Below are positions 22,530-35,800 of a stretch of 62,000 bases of DNA, one piece after another. A model generated the notes under the pieces. The model saw only the letters and a list, made by a program, of their open reading frames with translations, was not told the origin of the DNA and made no database searches. The position numbers were made by a program, and so were the translations under genes. This stretch comes from Branchiostoma floridae (Eukaryota > Chordata > Leptocardii > Amphioxiformes > Branchiostomatidae), in contig NC_049981.1 in the NCBI RefSeq assembly GCF_000003815.2, positions 15,604,132 to 15,666,131 of the forward strand, given 5' to 3'. Each line of letters begins with the position of its first letter. Position 1 is the stretch's first letter.

Positions 22530-23290
22530 TCAGACCGGGGGGGGGGGGGGGGCTTTTGCGCCATATTTGATGTCCTATAACGCCAGAACGGCTTATGCTG
22601 GAGCCACCAAATTCAGTGAGTTTTCCTAAAATGTTTGAAAAATTTACCATTTTTCCGTGTTGCCGTGCTTCCGTTTGTTGACAGGCAGTTTTGCCCAAAA
22701 TCGCTAATTTTGGTTCTAACAATCTATTTTTATTGTTCATTTACTATATTACTGCTATTTTGTTACATAAATAAAATCTCATGCTATTTAGAATATCTTT
22801 CATAATTAGATATGCATAAATGATTTAATTTGATGACGTCATCAGCCCAAATCCAAGATGGTGGACGGTATGGCCAGAATAATAGTAACTAGCTTATTAT
22901 CCCTTAGAATTTGTAACTACCTGGTATTTTTTCATCAAAAACCATCTACATGAATGTATTTAGTCTATTTCCATGGCCTTTTTTGACTATTTGTTGCAAA
23001 AAAAGCATTTTTGAAAATTCAAGGAGGAGTATACAAAATCGCGGAGCCCAACTGGTATCTTAGATGTGCATGACGTCATTTTTTGACGTCATTTTCACGT
23101 CATTGATGTTGCTATTGGCAACAGAGGTCGTAGCAATCATTATACCTTTGTTATCTGCACTTGCTGTTACATTTTTGTGGCAAAAATTGAAGTTTTCCGA
23201 GAAAATTTCCTTTTTTCATGGGTACGGCCAATACAATCAAATTGATGACGTCATAATTACGTCATTTTATGTTATCGTAACGTAAAACGT
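22530..23290. repeat. Probable dispersed element with TGACGTCA palindromes
   Basis: TGACGTCA-type palindromes recur at about 22833, 23070, 23084 and 23247 within AT-rich sequence that starts at a G-homopolymer (22539-22552). The spacing and repeated phrases look like an old transposon rather than regulatory DNA. Class unknown. Confidence 0.35.
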
Positions 23291-23712
23291 CTTGTACTTG
23301 TTAAATGTTACGTCTATATTATTAATTTCTTTATTATTTGGTGACCATACGACACGTCGTTCAAGAGTTAGCGGACTTAGAAGTGGAGGGCTTCAAAAGC
23401 AATATTGCCAAAGAGGAAAGATTGAGGAAAGAAAGACTTTAAAACTGTTTCGCTCAATTATATAAGACTACGTTACACTCTATGATTCTTATTTACACTA
23501 TGTAAATCCCAATTGTAGAGTATGTGATATGTCTTATAATCAAACATTGTATCCGTTAGCCACGTTAGCACAAACTATGACTAAAAGAAAATGAAGCTAA
23601 CAATAGTGTAAAGGCGAAATAGTGATAGGTGCAAGCGTTGCATGGGAATGATGGTATGTATAAGTATTGACATAGCTTATACATTGCGCAAAACATTTCA
23701 AGACATCTGGTC

Positions 23713-23830
23713 AGCCCCTTGAACATTTAAAAGTTGATTTCCAAGAGAGACCAGTATTTGCAAGTCATGCTGTCATTCAGTCAGTTGGAAACAAAACAGG
23801 GCGACATTCAGTAAAACAAATAAACTCCTA
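23713..23830 (-). mobile_element. Solo LINE 3' UTR fragment
   Basis: AGCCCCTTGAAC, AAGTTGATTTCCAAG and ACATTCAGTAAAACAA match, in order, AGCCCCTTCAAC, AAGTTGATTTCCAAG and ACATTCAGTAAGACAA in the 3' UTR of the LINE at 45326-46660. Confidence 0.65.
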
Positions 23831-24781
23831 AGGTCAAAAACAATAAAGATGACAAGTTGAGATGGTTTGCGGGAAGTGCCCTCTGTAACCTGACCCCTAA
23901 CTCTGGGGCACTCGCGGCACCAGTCGTGCTGACACGCGTTTGGCATTTTGCATAATCTCCATACTAAACTGGGAAGGGAAATCGCAGCTAGCTGTTCCAC
24001 TTTTACTCGTGAACGGAGCGTGTTTTCAATGAGTCTGTTTGTCTCATTGTTGTTTTTTCATTGTGTCTTTGTAGAGTGGTTGGATGCTACGTGCAAAAAA
24101 CACTGTACCGGTGACGCTGACAGGAAGCTAGGTCCAAGGTCCAAGGAAGGTCTTAGAATAGAGTATCTAATTTCCTGTTTTCAGTTTCCTACTGTCTGTA
24201 TGCCTGTTTCCTCATGAGAGAGCGGGGAAATACATCAGGGAGAATCAGCGAGAAATTCGCGATGAATAATAAAACAACACTTTAAAAAAATTGAAAATAT
24301 TTCACTGTGGTATGAGATCTAAGATTTCTTGTCCGCCAAGCAGTCATTATTAGATTTGCGCTGAGAATACTTCTGCTAACAGTCAATACAGATGGTAGGT
24401 AGGTATGTAGTGATAATGATCTTTATTTCTAAAAAAACATTGTCATATATGTAACCGAATAGGTATAACTACTTCTTTGTGCAATTGCCCAACTGCGCAA
24501 TATTTCACTGTTGCAGCCGAGAGTAAGACCATGTTTAACGGGGCAAGCGACAAAGTCGTATCTCTAACCCAACGGAAGTTAGTATTCCACTCAGTCTTTG
24601 TGTGCTAATAACAGAGAATAAATCAGACTAAAGGCCAGAATAAATGTTTAAGTAATCTCCAGTATTTGCCCTATGAATTAGGCGAGGGCAAGATGGAAAA
24701 TCAGATCTAACTGTGCAACGTATTAGGTAAGATAAATGTACAGCATCTAAGGGGTTATATTAGCAGGGAAGTAAAGAATAA
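23831..24781. other. Non-coding stretch, nothing recognised
   Basis: No convincing gene. 'GATAATGATCTTTATTTCT' near 24413 resembles the antisense end of a retroelement. Confidence 0.35.
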
Positions 24782-24990
24782 TACTGTATATGCAGAAATG
24801 TTCGCGGTGGATAACTGTTTGCGGTTTTCGTGTTGACCACTTCACCGCGAACTTAAAACCACCGCAACCCTTTTTTAGTATGGTATTAGACTGCAGTCTA
24901 TGGTGTAACCGTGAAATTAAAACCACCGCGAAAAGTCCTTTTCCCCGCTACCGAGAAATTAAATCCCCGCGAACTTAAATGCATTTGCTA
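24782..24990 (-). mobile_element. Palindromic CGCGAA MITE, copy 1
   Basis: The ends TACTGTATATGCA and TGCATTTGCTA flank a body rich in TTCGCGGT/ACCGCGAA. Same family as 51776-51922 and 53158-53352, in the opposite orientation. TA at both ends suggests a TA target site. Confidence 0.75.
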
Positions 24991-25269
24991 AGAAACAAAA
25001 ATCAGGAAAATAAAAGTTATATGTACCTGAAAATACCTTAAATAATGAAAATAGCTAGAAATGATAAATCGAAGTACATAGATAAATATATGAAACAACC
25101 AGATTTTGATACCTTTAAGCATTTTGAATTGAAATGAACAAAAACAGCTGTGGACAAAAACAAATTTGAAAAAAAAAACCACTTAAGAAGTAGATAAAAG
25201 TAGTAAAAAGGGGACGATCATAAAAGAAAGAAAACAAAAAGGTGGACAATGGATGAATGAATAGGAATG

Positions 25270-25373
25270 TGGATGGATGATGGATGGATGGATGGATGGA
25301 TGGATGGATGGATGGATGGATGGATGGATGGATGGATGGATGGATGGATGGATGGATGGATGGATGGATGGAT
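25270..25373 (+). repeat. (GGAT)n microsatellite
   Basis: About 26 tandem GGAT units. Predicted His-Pro-Ser-Ile or Trp-Met-Asp-Gly peptides are artefacts. Confidence 0.98.
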
Positions 25374-25399
25374 ACAAATTATCGTTCTGCACTGGAACA

Positions 25400-26570
25400 G
25401 ATATTTCACTGCAGTACAGTACAGAAACCGGTGTAGAAATTCGAATACGCTAACTATGGGCCTATATGCGCATTGACATGATGTACATTGACTACGTGAC
25501 CACTAGCATCCAAAATAAAGGCAAATACACGTGTCTACATGTACAGGCGCCAGTGGACCTACCACTAGACAGTTTAAAAGATATTAGTAAGACATATATG
25601 TTGTTGGTATGGGCTTCGCTAAGCTCTACGAAGCTATGGTCTCAAAATTGTATTCGTTGCGTTCACAGTTTGAAACTCGTATATAGTATAAATCACTCAG
25701 TGGGTTCCACCAGGTTAGAGTAAACACAAGGAAAAGATGGAGCGTCTAAAACCTGACTCCCAATCGATGAATCTCTCCTTAAGTCTGCATCCTTAAGCTG
25801 AAGTGCGAAGAATCTAGCCCGTGTAAATAAAATATGAAGGCTGTAGACGCAAAAGAATCACGCTACACGAGAATTAAGAACCTTGAGGAGCCATTAAGAA
25901 GCCCCAGTATTCAGCACATCCAAGGAAGCCATTCCTTTTGTCTGAAGGAATACACTTGATAATTCATTACTTAAATTGCTGAACACGCAACGAGAATTTC
26001 ATACCACTCGGCTTCCTTGTTGTTTTTGAGTTACGTTCTCAACTTTTTATGATTTTCAACATGTAATAATAAACCATTTGTGCCCGCCCTATGTATTTCA
26101 TAACAGCTTTTGCTGCCCTGTGAAAAGGTTGGTGGTTTCAAGATGAAATATCTATCTTTACATTAGAGATAATGCACCTTTGATAGCAAGTAGTTTGTAG
26201 AATTCAGGTGGTATTAACAGATAATGGGATGAGGGAACGTCTGATGATCACACTTAAGACTAAACAAAGATTTTATCCTGGATGCCAGACTGTACGTAGG
26301 ACGTACATCTTCTTGGCTCTGTGGCCAGAAGCTACTAAGTTCAAGGAAGAGGTGGTAAAATTTCTTTGAGAGCATGCATGTTGGCCCTGGAGCCGTGGAG
26401 ACATTGGCACTGGAAACAGCCCGGCTAGAAATTACATAGGATGCAGGATGCATGTTATTCTAGAGAGGAAACACCGCTGTTTGACGTAAATATTGAAATA
26501 CGTTTATATTAGTTTGACTACAAGCTAAAGCCAATGGACTTTTCCTGTTGTGGGTACTTAAGCTCCTGTC
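25400..26570. other. Non-coding stretch, nothing recognised
   Basis: No convincing gene or repeat. Confidence 0.35.
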
Positions 26571-26576
26571 ACTCAT

Positions 26577-27075
26577 TCAGGGTCCTTCTATGACTTTGCT
26601 CGAGATCCCGACCACTCCCCAACCAAGGTCGGTGCTGGGTTGGGAGCAGCCTGGAATATTCATCTATCCTGTTCTAATCCCAGTTCGCTTCCCTGATCGC
26701 ATCCAAGTGGAATATGACTTCCCGACTTCTCCAAATTCATACACGGACAGCGCAGGCAATTTCGTATGATGACTTGGAAGCAACGACCAACTCGACCAAC
26801 TCCCAACCATGGTCTGGAGAAGGTTGGGAGGGCATGTCGGTTATGTGTGGCAGGGGATTTATGGGGCCGTGGGTTGTCGTCCACTGTGTCATGGGCGCTG
26901 TATTGGAAGATGAAGCCCACCCCTCTCTTTCCTTCGACCTCCCCAACCGAAGTCAGGTACCAATGTTTACACCTGTGTGGGGCGAGGAAAGTTGTGCCTT
27001 TTTCCAAGAACAACGTCTAGACAGGAACTCCAGGAATCGAACCAATGACCTATGGATCCCGTGCTTGCTAATAGG
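26577..27075 (-). repeat. Composite tRNA-derived SINE
   Basis: On the minus strand an A-box-like TAGCAAGCACGG and a B-box GGTTCGATTCC (27033-27043) are followed by GGTACCTGACTTCGGTTGGG and AGGTCGAAGG. The latter phrase matches the SINE at 42400-42440 and 60055-60080. Open frames on both strands through here are by-products. Confidence 0.65.
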
Positions 27076-27191
27076 GCCTTCACACGGAAATCGAATTAGC
27101 AGGAATCAAGCCGAACCAGCCGGAATGAAGTATTTGCAAACTTCGTGTCACATTCGGGGCCATTCGGGTGGGAATTCCAAATGGGCTTTAA

Positions 27192-27664
27192 ATCCCCTTC
27201 ACACGAGAAGGAATGAGCCGGAATGCCGTCAGAATGAAAATCCTTGTCTATTCCTGTGAATTCGTAGTGCATTCTAGACATTCTTACGGCATTCGAAATA
27301 TTCTTTCGGCCACATTCTGGCAGGATTCGAGGTGGCTTGCCGTTTCGGTTCTCCATCGAATGAGATAAGAATGTTTCGAATAATGTTAGAATGCCGTAGA
27401 ATGCGGTCAGACTGCAGTCAGAATAGTTAGAATACACTAAGAATCCACTAGGAATGCCATTCGATATTTCTCCACTTCGAATGCACCTCGACAGTTTTTA
27501 ACATATCAAAAACTTTCGAGCCAGCCAAAAGAACGGGGACGAATATCTCGAATGCAGTAAGAATGTTTAGAATACAGAACGAATTGCGAGGAATTGCCAC
27601 GAATAGAAAAAAAAATTCATTCGGACGGCATTCCGGCTCATTCGTGCTCTCGTGTGAAGGGGGC
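27192..27664. mobile_element. piggyBac-like MITE with TTAA target site
   Basis: TTAA at 27188-27191 and 27665-27668 flank the ends ATCCCCTTCACACGAG and, reversed, GCCCCCTTCACACGAG. The inverted match continues through GGAATGAGCCGGAATGCCGT. The body is rich in GAATGC-type repeats. A partial outer copy of the end lies at about 27076-27130. Confidence 0.75.
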
Positions 27665-27769
27665 TTAACCAAGGCACTTGTCTATTCGACGCCACCTGGG
27701 GTTTGCTATTTTGAATCGAACCTTATCTCCTCAGGAAAATTAATGACAGGACGCTTGAACAGCCAACGC

Positions 27770-29116
27770 TGATGAGTTCTACCGGTTCATTTACACGTAA
27801 TTCCTATAATCGATGATGGACTCGAGTTTGGGTGTCAAAAATAGTTGTTATTCCTTTCCAATGTCATATTCCGCCACGATCTATTTTTCTTTCCTTATCC
27901 CTTATTTATCATTAGGAGAAAGTGCAGTACACAGAGATCATACACACTACAAAACAGCTAACACTAACGTCACTTTTGGAAAATGACAATTAACAATGTC
28001 AAGACAAATACAGTACAAATAATGCACAGCATTTGCGTTTGATAGTCAATGATGGAATCTAAAGCTTGCAAGCAAAGTTTTAAATTGTATATTTTGTAGC
28101 TATAGTAATAAAAACGAAAGCGTTTGGTGTCCACGGTGTATTTTTGGGTTGAAATTAGAATAGTCCTGTCAGTTTCCTGGGACAAAACGCGTGAAACCTC
28201 AGTAGCAGGTGACGTACATGTACGGGCTACCACTTTTCATCTAAATCAACAGTCGAATACATGTACATAACTAACCACTGAAGCCTTATCTACACAGCTT
28301 CTGACACCGATCAAATGCCATGACCAATTGATAGCCATCCAAATTGTATAATGTAGCGGAGAAAAAACATTTCCTTGATGATTGCAAGAACCGTTGTCCA
28401 TTGATTACATCGACCAGCCAATAGTGACATCTGTAACACAGGCAGTTGGAGGAAAGTATTCGATACATTCAACATAGACACTCCATTTCTTGGTCCAGCG
28501 TCATACGCTCTGTACAACGATATCTTGACAACAATTGAAATCAATTAGAGAGTGCAACACTTTGCTTAAGGAGTCATATTGTATGTGCATGGTTCATATG
28601 TATCATATATAGCTGTCTGACTTGCCATATGAAAAAGAAAAAAATGTCAGAATAATTATATATTATTAGCTCCAAGAAAATTAAAGGTATAACTTGGGGT
28701 CTCTAGCCCTCCCTATCTACCCTACCCCTCCCCCCACCTCTCTGTATGTATAAGCAATCTTTATTGACACAACAAAGATATAGCGAATTTCGTAAGTTTT
28801 ATTACAACTACATATAGTGTGTATAAACAGACCAGTGTATACAAATACATTGCCTACATATATGAAAATCTATAAATATGAATAAGTCAACATGTTGAGT
28901 CTAGGGTGCCATTTACACTATCGGTTCTAAGGTATAAACATTCTTTGATATATTTACTTGTACACACTGTAAGGGTTATTTCCTCCCATGTTGAAGTTGG
29001 ATTTATCTATCGAACGGAAAGTACCAAAGTCTTTAGCAGAAAGAAATGTGAACAAGTCTTCGCGTTTTTCATTATATCGTGAACAATCCATAACGAGGTG
29101 ATGTGCATGTATATGT
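27770..29116. other. Non-coding stretch
   Basis: No convincing gene. A retroelement-like antisense end ('AAGCAATCTTTATTGACAC') occurs at 28752. Confidence 0.35.
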
Positions 29117-29173
<57 letters not shown>

Positions 29174-29345
29174 CGTCCGTGTGATTGATTACGTGTGTGT
29201 GCGTGCGTGCGTGTATGTGTGATATTTCTGGTCAGCATAACTCAAGGAGGTGTGGATGAATTGTGATAATATTTGGTATGTATTTGAAAGCGGAAGGTCG
29301 ACGTCGGTCCCCTAGTGGCTTGTTTTGAAATTTTCATTTATTTTC
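29117..29345 (+). repeat. (GT)n plus attached dispersed repeat
   Basis: (GT)n at 29117-29171 is followed by CAGCATAACTCAAGG, GATAATATTTGGTATG, GGAAGGTCGACGTCGGT and CCCCTAGTGGCTT. The same phrases follow the GT tract at 49935-50075, so the microsatellite is the head of a mobile repeat. Confidence 0.6.
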
Positions 29346-31487
29346 TGACCAGACTTTCTGCTTATGTTGTTGCTGGAGAAATGGGTAACTATCGTAGCCA
29401 TTCTTCAGATGAAAACGTTGCATGACTTGCATCACATTGTCAAAGCAAAGCATCTTAATACATGTATGTCATATATATTACATACATTTATATCTTACTA
29501 CGACGATACCTTGCACAATGTTTGGCTTCAATACTAATGGTTGACTCAGTAACCTTAACCTAACTCTTAAGCATTGCTACAAATACTTTGAACAAATTCA
29601 AACAATTATGTCTATCCCTGTTTTTTTTAAAATCTATCTCTTGTATCTCATTCATTTTCAATTTTATATTTGGGGCGGGGGAGGGGCACCAAACGAGCAG
29701 CAAAAACTTGAAATAGAGTCACGTCCCGTCGGCCAGTAAGGCGTCCGTTTTATTGACCGAAAAGAGCGCCAAACTCCTCCATTTCCAGAGGGGCCCATTT
29801 GACTTTTAGGGCACCGAAATGGTTGTCTGGTAGGCCTTTTACCTGCGTTAAGCTCTGACAAGCCGATTAAATATTAACCCGATGAAAATCATTGGCTTCA
29901 TGCATGGTTCGGTGCCACACGCCCTTACAAGTAATACAAGAGGCAGAATCGACCCATTCAGTGTAGGGCAAGAGTAGTTTATAGAGGGTATATACTGCCG
30001 TATTTAAGCAGAATACGTAAGAAGAATACGAACGACAGGGAGATGAACTTGACAAAATGCCAATCTCGAAACGATAGGATCGGATAGCTTTATTGAAATG
30101 CTTTGATCTTAAGCGACGATGCTGAAAATGGCGAGAGGTGGCATAATGCTGTAATCCTCATATGCATAGTATTTAGAAAATAGATTAAGACAAAGGGCAG
30201 CCGGCAAAGAAATTCGTATCGCTGGGAAACGTGTTGGATTTTGAGACGGATTCTTTTGATGTATACATCTTCCTTGATGTATTTCATGATTGCGCCTTGC
30301 ATACTGCGTGTTTTACAACTTAAATGCCTGGCCATTGCGCAACCTTTCGGGATGGGGCTCTCCAATAGCGTATTCCAGAGCAGCAGCTGACCTTTCTGCC
30401 ACAAATGATGAGGTCACTTTTTCCTCTGACATGCGTTCGGAGTAGTTGATTTGGCCATCTCCCTTCTTTTACATCACAATCGCTGCGCGTCTTTGATTAT
30501 TCTAAAAACCGACGTTTTAATCGCGAAATAATACCGTGTAATTGATAGCTGACGGCGCATTTGTGATGAGATTATAACCGATGCTGCGGGCAATGCTCGA
30601 CAAACGTGCCGCGAACTTAAAATGTAAGTTTAAAGCAGTAGATGATGCTTACCCGCTGGCGCTTTAATCCTGACAATCAGCACCCCATCTGGGGGCCTAC
30701 CTCCCCGCTAATACGGATTCAAACACGACATGCATGTAACGGTCGTAACGGTCATCAAAATTTCGAAAGTATTTGAAAAAAAAGAAGAAATAAAGTCTGC
30801 AATTGCATGAATTGATGTATGCAGTTGGTACTCTAAATTCAATCAAATGCTTTGGCTCCGCCTCATTACCTGTGGCATGACGTATGATCGGTTTTAATGA
30901 AAGAATCTGCTTGGCGGATTATGTTCTGATTAGTAGCCAGGGCGCAGACAAGATAAACGGCGTTAGACGACAGTTTGGCAGCCATCTTGAAAGATGGCCG
31001 CTTTTAAAGCCGCGGTAGAACATTTTCGGACGGACCGTGAGACATTACAGAACGGTCCCCCTCCATTACACCAGAAGACAGAGCGTAAACGACGCACTTG
31101 ATGCCGGAAAGATGGCGAAATTTCCTGACCCCACAACCAACCTTGGCGAAGGTCGAACGCAGCACTTGCCTCCTCCAGATTTCGTTACGAGCATCCTCGT
31201 GTAAAGTCGTCATTATGTCGCTTCGTCATTTAGGATGACTCCGTTTTTACTTAACTGCTAGACCCAATAGACGTGATAGCTTCGCCCTCGAACCGGACTT
31301 CCTACTTAATGATTGTTGCCAGTTGAGGTAGTGCGTCGGCACAGACAGAAATCCCCTCTCTGCCTCCGACAGGTCAGAGTTGGCCGTGAGGTAGACAGTA
31401 CCGGCAGGAGATTCCAACAGACGTGCAACAACTCAAAGACAGGAAGCTCCTTCCCGGCATTTTGGATGCCGCAATCCTTCCCTCACC
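29346..31487. other. Non-coding stretch upstream of the 31488 gene
   Basis: No convincing gene. The last 300 bp form the putative promoter and leader of 31488; no TATA box is clear. Confidence 0.4.
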
Positions 31488-31912
31488 ATGCCTGGGTACT
31501 ACTACCACATCAAGATCCCCCAGACCACTCGGCAGGGAGGGTCGCCGCGCTCGGGCAGGGACAAGGATGGGAAAGGGAAGGATAAGAAGGACCCCAAGGC
31601 CGCCGCCGAGAAGGAGAAGCGCAGTCGTGACACTATACGCGAGCGGTCTGCCAGAGCACCACCCGCCGAAAACAAATCTTGGTGGTTCCCTTACGAGAAG
31701 AAGGTCCACCTGATGGTGTTTACAGCAGTTGGGGTGATCTGTATTGTCTTGGGTTTAGGAAGGGGACTGAAGCTGGAAGACAGGGCTCTGGGGGCGGTCC
31801 TGTTCTCGTTCGGACTTTTCGTGCTTGTGATGATAGGGGTGTGGCTCCTCAAGGTGTACATCGTGGCCAGAAGAGCGAGGAAGAGAAAAGAAGAAGAGGA
31901 AAGAGAGGGAAG
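31488..31912 (+). CDS. Exon 1, two-pass membrane protein of the PPxY-tail family
   Basis: Codes for 141 residues plus two bases from ATG 31488 (context CTCACCATGC, favourable). The lysine-rich N-terminus (KDGKGKDKKDPKAAAEKEKR) precedes SWWFPYEKKVH, matching the WW and basic patch of 5615 and 8603. Helix 1 (about 75-93, MVFTAVGVICIVLGLG), the loop KLEDR and helix 2 (100-124) are followed by ARRARKRKEEEEREG. The frame read through would stop in GTAGG. AG|GTAGG at 31912-31913 is a phase-2 donor that joins the exon at 32638 exactly in frame, giving a 216-residue protein. It is a clear paralogue in layout of the 8603 gene, placed about 20 kb away on the same strand. Molecular function unknown. Confidence 0.8.
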
Positions 31913-32637
31913 GTAGGAAAGTGTTTTGAAAATCAACTTTGGGGGCAAAAATAGCGAAAGCTAGGCTTGTAGATATTAGAAAATTGGCTTAAAACTCGGT
32001 CTATTTGATTTTCGAGGAACCGGTGTCTGTTGAATAACAATGAAGGTGTTCAATAGGCCAGAAACAAAGGTAGATAGCGGTCAGCTCGAAGCTAGAGGAA
32101 TCCTTACAATCCTTACAATGAGAACCGTGTAGAGACATGGGGAAACCGCTACGCATCCGCGCGTTAAACACATTATTGCGCAACAACAGTATCGGTCCAT
32201 GCGGACACAAGCGCTCAATGGGAGCCACCCAATTTAGGGACGGCTAATTGTCGCCGATAATTTGCGAGCCAGAGTTTAATTCAACCCACGCAGAAATCAT
32301 TCAAATTTCGGTCGGGACAAGGCTTTCAAGGAAGCGTTATTCGGCAATCACCAATGTCTCCGACCGTGGGGTTGGAACCGATCGTTAAACCAAATCAACT
32401 GCTGTGGTCTCCTGGTCGTTAAGACGGAATGAAGTACATCGCTTAGTATTCTAGCCACTCCGTCCATCCTGCGCGGCATTGCAGAATGATTTCCGGTATA
32501 ATTAGTTCCGCAAACTGCAGATAGCGCCGTGCGAGTCTCCAAGCAGGAGGTCAGACTATAATCACGGTTTGCTTTTCAGAAGGCTCCAGGCGTAAATTTG
32601 ACATTGATAACTTCCCGCCATTTCCCTTCCCTTCCAG
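31913..32637 (+). other. Intron of the 31488 gene
   Basis: A 725-bp phase-2 GT-AG intron with acceptor CCTTCCCTTCCAG (32625-32637). No repeat recognised. Confidence 0.7.
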
Positions 32638-32863
32638 GTCTCCCAACCCTGTAAAAGCGAAGCGGACGTACGAAACGTTGTCTGCCAATAGACTCGGCAA
32701 CAAAGATCGCCAGGCACGCGCCGAACAGTCTCGGGCCCTTTTGAAGCCGTCCCCCTCGACAATAACGACGAGCCCCGAGAGCGAAGACATGCCCCTGCCG
32801 TCAGAAGAGACGACCCCAGAGTCAGCCCCACCCCCGGCGTATAATGAAATTGTACAGGCATGA
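32638..32863 (+). CDS. Exon 2: cytoplasmic tail with one PPxY motif
   Basis: The acceptor pyrimidine tract ends in CAG at 32637. One base completes an Arg codon, then 74 residues run to TGA at 32861-32863: a basic start (KAKRTYETLSANRLGNKDRQ), a Ser/Thr/Glu-rich middle and a C-terminal PPPAYNEIV. That PPAY ending matches PPPAYEEVV at the end of exon 11509, and both exons begin in phase 2, which supports common descent. PPxY is a WW-domain ligand (inference for this protein). No AATAAA is close downstream. Confidence 0.8.
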
Positions 32864-35800
32864 AGGACACGCAGATGACAGAACGTCAGAAAGAATCTCT
32901 CCATGTCCGAATCTCTCCCTCAGACTGTTCAGAAGTGACCGTCGGAACCGCTGAAGTGAGACAGACAATTGCACATTTCCTGAAAAACACTGGAGACGTC
33001 GTGGACATTAGACTAGTCCCAATCTTTGTTCCAATGCAAAACTAAGACTTCTATGTAATCGTGAATACGGCAATTTGCGGCTGCAATAGCCCTAGAAGGA
33101 GTAATTCAGCAATAAGAACTTGGACAGGACTGGAATTGTTGTCATTCCCCAGTTACGCTTGCGTTAATGGGGTTACGTAGAGGCCAAAGTGTTCAGATGT
33201 ACACATGTTTCTCGGTTTAATTTATGACTAGACCTAGTGATGTTCCATCTGGTGCCATAACCAGTGTTGTTAGGTGGTCCCATCCCTCCGCATTTATACG
33301 CTTACGAGCTAAAGGAAATGCCCTTTCTATTAATTCCCCGCAAGTTATACGATCAGCCCTTGCATCGCGACTTCGTAAACTATTTCCTACCCTATCAGCC
33401 ACGCAAGATGAGATGTTAACAGCCGCCTAAAACAGCAAGTCATCAGCCCACAAGTTGATGTTTGAAAATAGCACCGCATTGCCCTGCGCAATAACCCTTT
33501 CATTGCCATTGCGCGTAGTGTAGGAAAAAGAGAAAACCAACTTGAGTGACTGCACGAGACAGTTTACCACAAACGCTGTAGAATAGAAGTAAGCTACATG
33601 TGTGGGTACTAAAATAACGTGTTTTTACTATTAAGCAGAGGTATATAAAAATGCATACTTGTATATGGCCACTGCGAATATTATATGTATATAAAAAACA
33701 CTATATTCATGTCGTCGTATAGATGTTATAACCTTCTGCGTTAAACCGTGTATAATAGTATCTATATTGTACCATCGTACTTTGCTGACCTAAAAGCCTA
33801 CGATATGGTGTGCATCACGCCAACTTTTCCCCATAATGACTGTAAAAGATTGCTTTGAATAGACTTCGTTTGCCTGAAGCAAGTAAGATGAATTCTTGCA
33901 TTTCATTAGAAACTGTTAAATTGTCTTTTGAGAAACTTCAACTTGCTCCATTGTTTAGAAATTCGAACAATGTTCTCTTTGTATAACGGCAGAGGCTTTA
34001 GTTGTACTCGAAGAGTTTACATTGCAAATAAACTATATCAAATTGTTTAGGCCAGGATTTTACGGGCATTGGCTCCACTATTGGCTGGCATGTTTCGAAC
34101 TCGATGTATCGCAACTTCCACTGCCCATCAGAAAAGACTCATTCACAGAATTCTATCAAATGAACGCATTGAAATATAAACGATTTCCTGTCTGTATAAC
34201 GTATATTCAAACTGTGTGTTATTGGTAAAAAAAATTAAAGATATTTACAAGACGATAGATGATACGACACAGGCTATTTTCTGCAGAAACCCTTCAAACT
34301 TAAAAATGCTACATTTTCTACAGTTTAGATGTCTCACAAACAAAAAAGTAGCAATTAAGGATTGTGACGTATTACGCCAGTGTTAGTATTTGTTTCTCCG
34401 TGTTGAACCAATTCATAAGTTGATTCACTCATATTTTGATTTTATGCCTGGGCGAACACATATTACTGTTTTACTACTGTATACTGCTAGCTTCTTTGCA
34501 TTATTAGCTACTTAAGATTTACACCTACATATGAGAGTTCTTCTATTTTAGCCGATCTTTGACCTCACTATGGTCATTTGTTGTAATGCAATGTTATTCC
34601 ATATCAAGGTTCTTTTCCCAGGAAAACCAATATGGACTTATTATATTATGTCAGATAACTAAAATAAAAGGAGAGAAAATATGCTATGTCGAATCCATAG
34701 CTACAGAGTTCCTTTCTCTATTCTTACAACACGCGTAGACAAATTCAAAGTTTTTCAATTACATTGTGTTTGATATAAGCGCCGGCGTGGTAAGTTGCAG
34801 ATGAGAGCTATGCACTGTAAATCACATCAGAACGCTGGGTGTGCAAAATTTCAAACAGCCTAAGACGTGCTTGTCCGGCAATAACCTTGCCCTTAAGAGT
34901 CAGCATGGAATTCACAAGTTCAATACAGCTCGTCTGTTCACCGTCTGTAACATCTGTCTCTGTTGACGAATCAGCTAAAACGATTTTGTTTTGAAGCACA
35001 TTCAAAACAAAATCATTGTTAAGACAGAAAATTGAAGATTGAGATTCTCCATTTGAGTACGAACGATTTCAACACCTGCCTCTATACGATATATAAGCTA
35101 TGCGAATTACAGAACTGAACCAGAGTCCATTAATACTGATATCAAAGGGGCGTAAGAACGTATTTCCATGCAAATCATAAGTAGATCGGCGATATTTAGG
35201 TAATAGTCCGGACTTGGAAACTCTCCAAAATGGCAACATTTTGAGCATATGGCAGTTTACTGGACTACGGAACAGACAAAAGTGAAGGTGGTGTTTTCCA
35301 AACAGTGACATAGGAAATATATGGAGACATATGGCGCTAAAATTCGACACGCTTGACTTCTGACTCTGTAGCTGTGATATTTGGAGAACGTGATGAATTT
35401 CTCCAAAATTGCAGTGGCTGGTTTCGACTGATTGATTATGTGGGGGAGACAGACTACATAAGAAATAGGACGACTTGTCAGCACTCAAAAAAAAGAACTA
35501 GTATAGTCCCATCTGTATCTTTCAATCGACAGATTACATTAACAGATTAGAGTATGATTACGATTCCGAAGTGACGATTTGTTTTGTATAATTAAAACTA
35601 TAAATCTTTTTGTTAAGTTATTTGTAAATTTTTGTTATACCTATACTTATTCCTTTAAAATAACAATTTCTGTACATGCGTTTGATTTCTGTTATGTAAC
35701 TTATGTACCGATTTTCTGTACGTTTTCCGGACCCCATTGTAAATCAGTACCAATATTACTGTCGAAAAGGCTATCAAGATGTTTCGAAGATTAAATAAAG

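Noticed and set aside
25268-25373. Regular array considered as CRISPR-like
   Set aside because: Pure GGAT microsatellite with no spacers; the window is eukaryotic.
26660-27259. 117- and 181-codon frames on opposite strands
   Set aside because: Both fall on a tRNA-derived SINE and the start of a MITE.
28286-28544. Minus-strand segment reading CHYWLVDVINGQRF and onward to NLDGYQLVMAF, faintly MATH/TRAF-like
   Set aside because: All three minus frames are open here and the resemblance rests on a few residues. There are no flanking splice sites that fit.
30090-30404. 104-codon minus-strand frame
   Set aside because: No recognisable motif. A nearby TTTATTG-type sequence suggests a retroelement end, but I could not match it to a LINE.
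35069-35488. 139-codon minus-strand frame
   Set aside because: Composition and lack of motifs fit a chance frame in AT-rich DNA.
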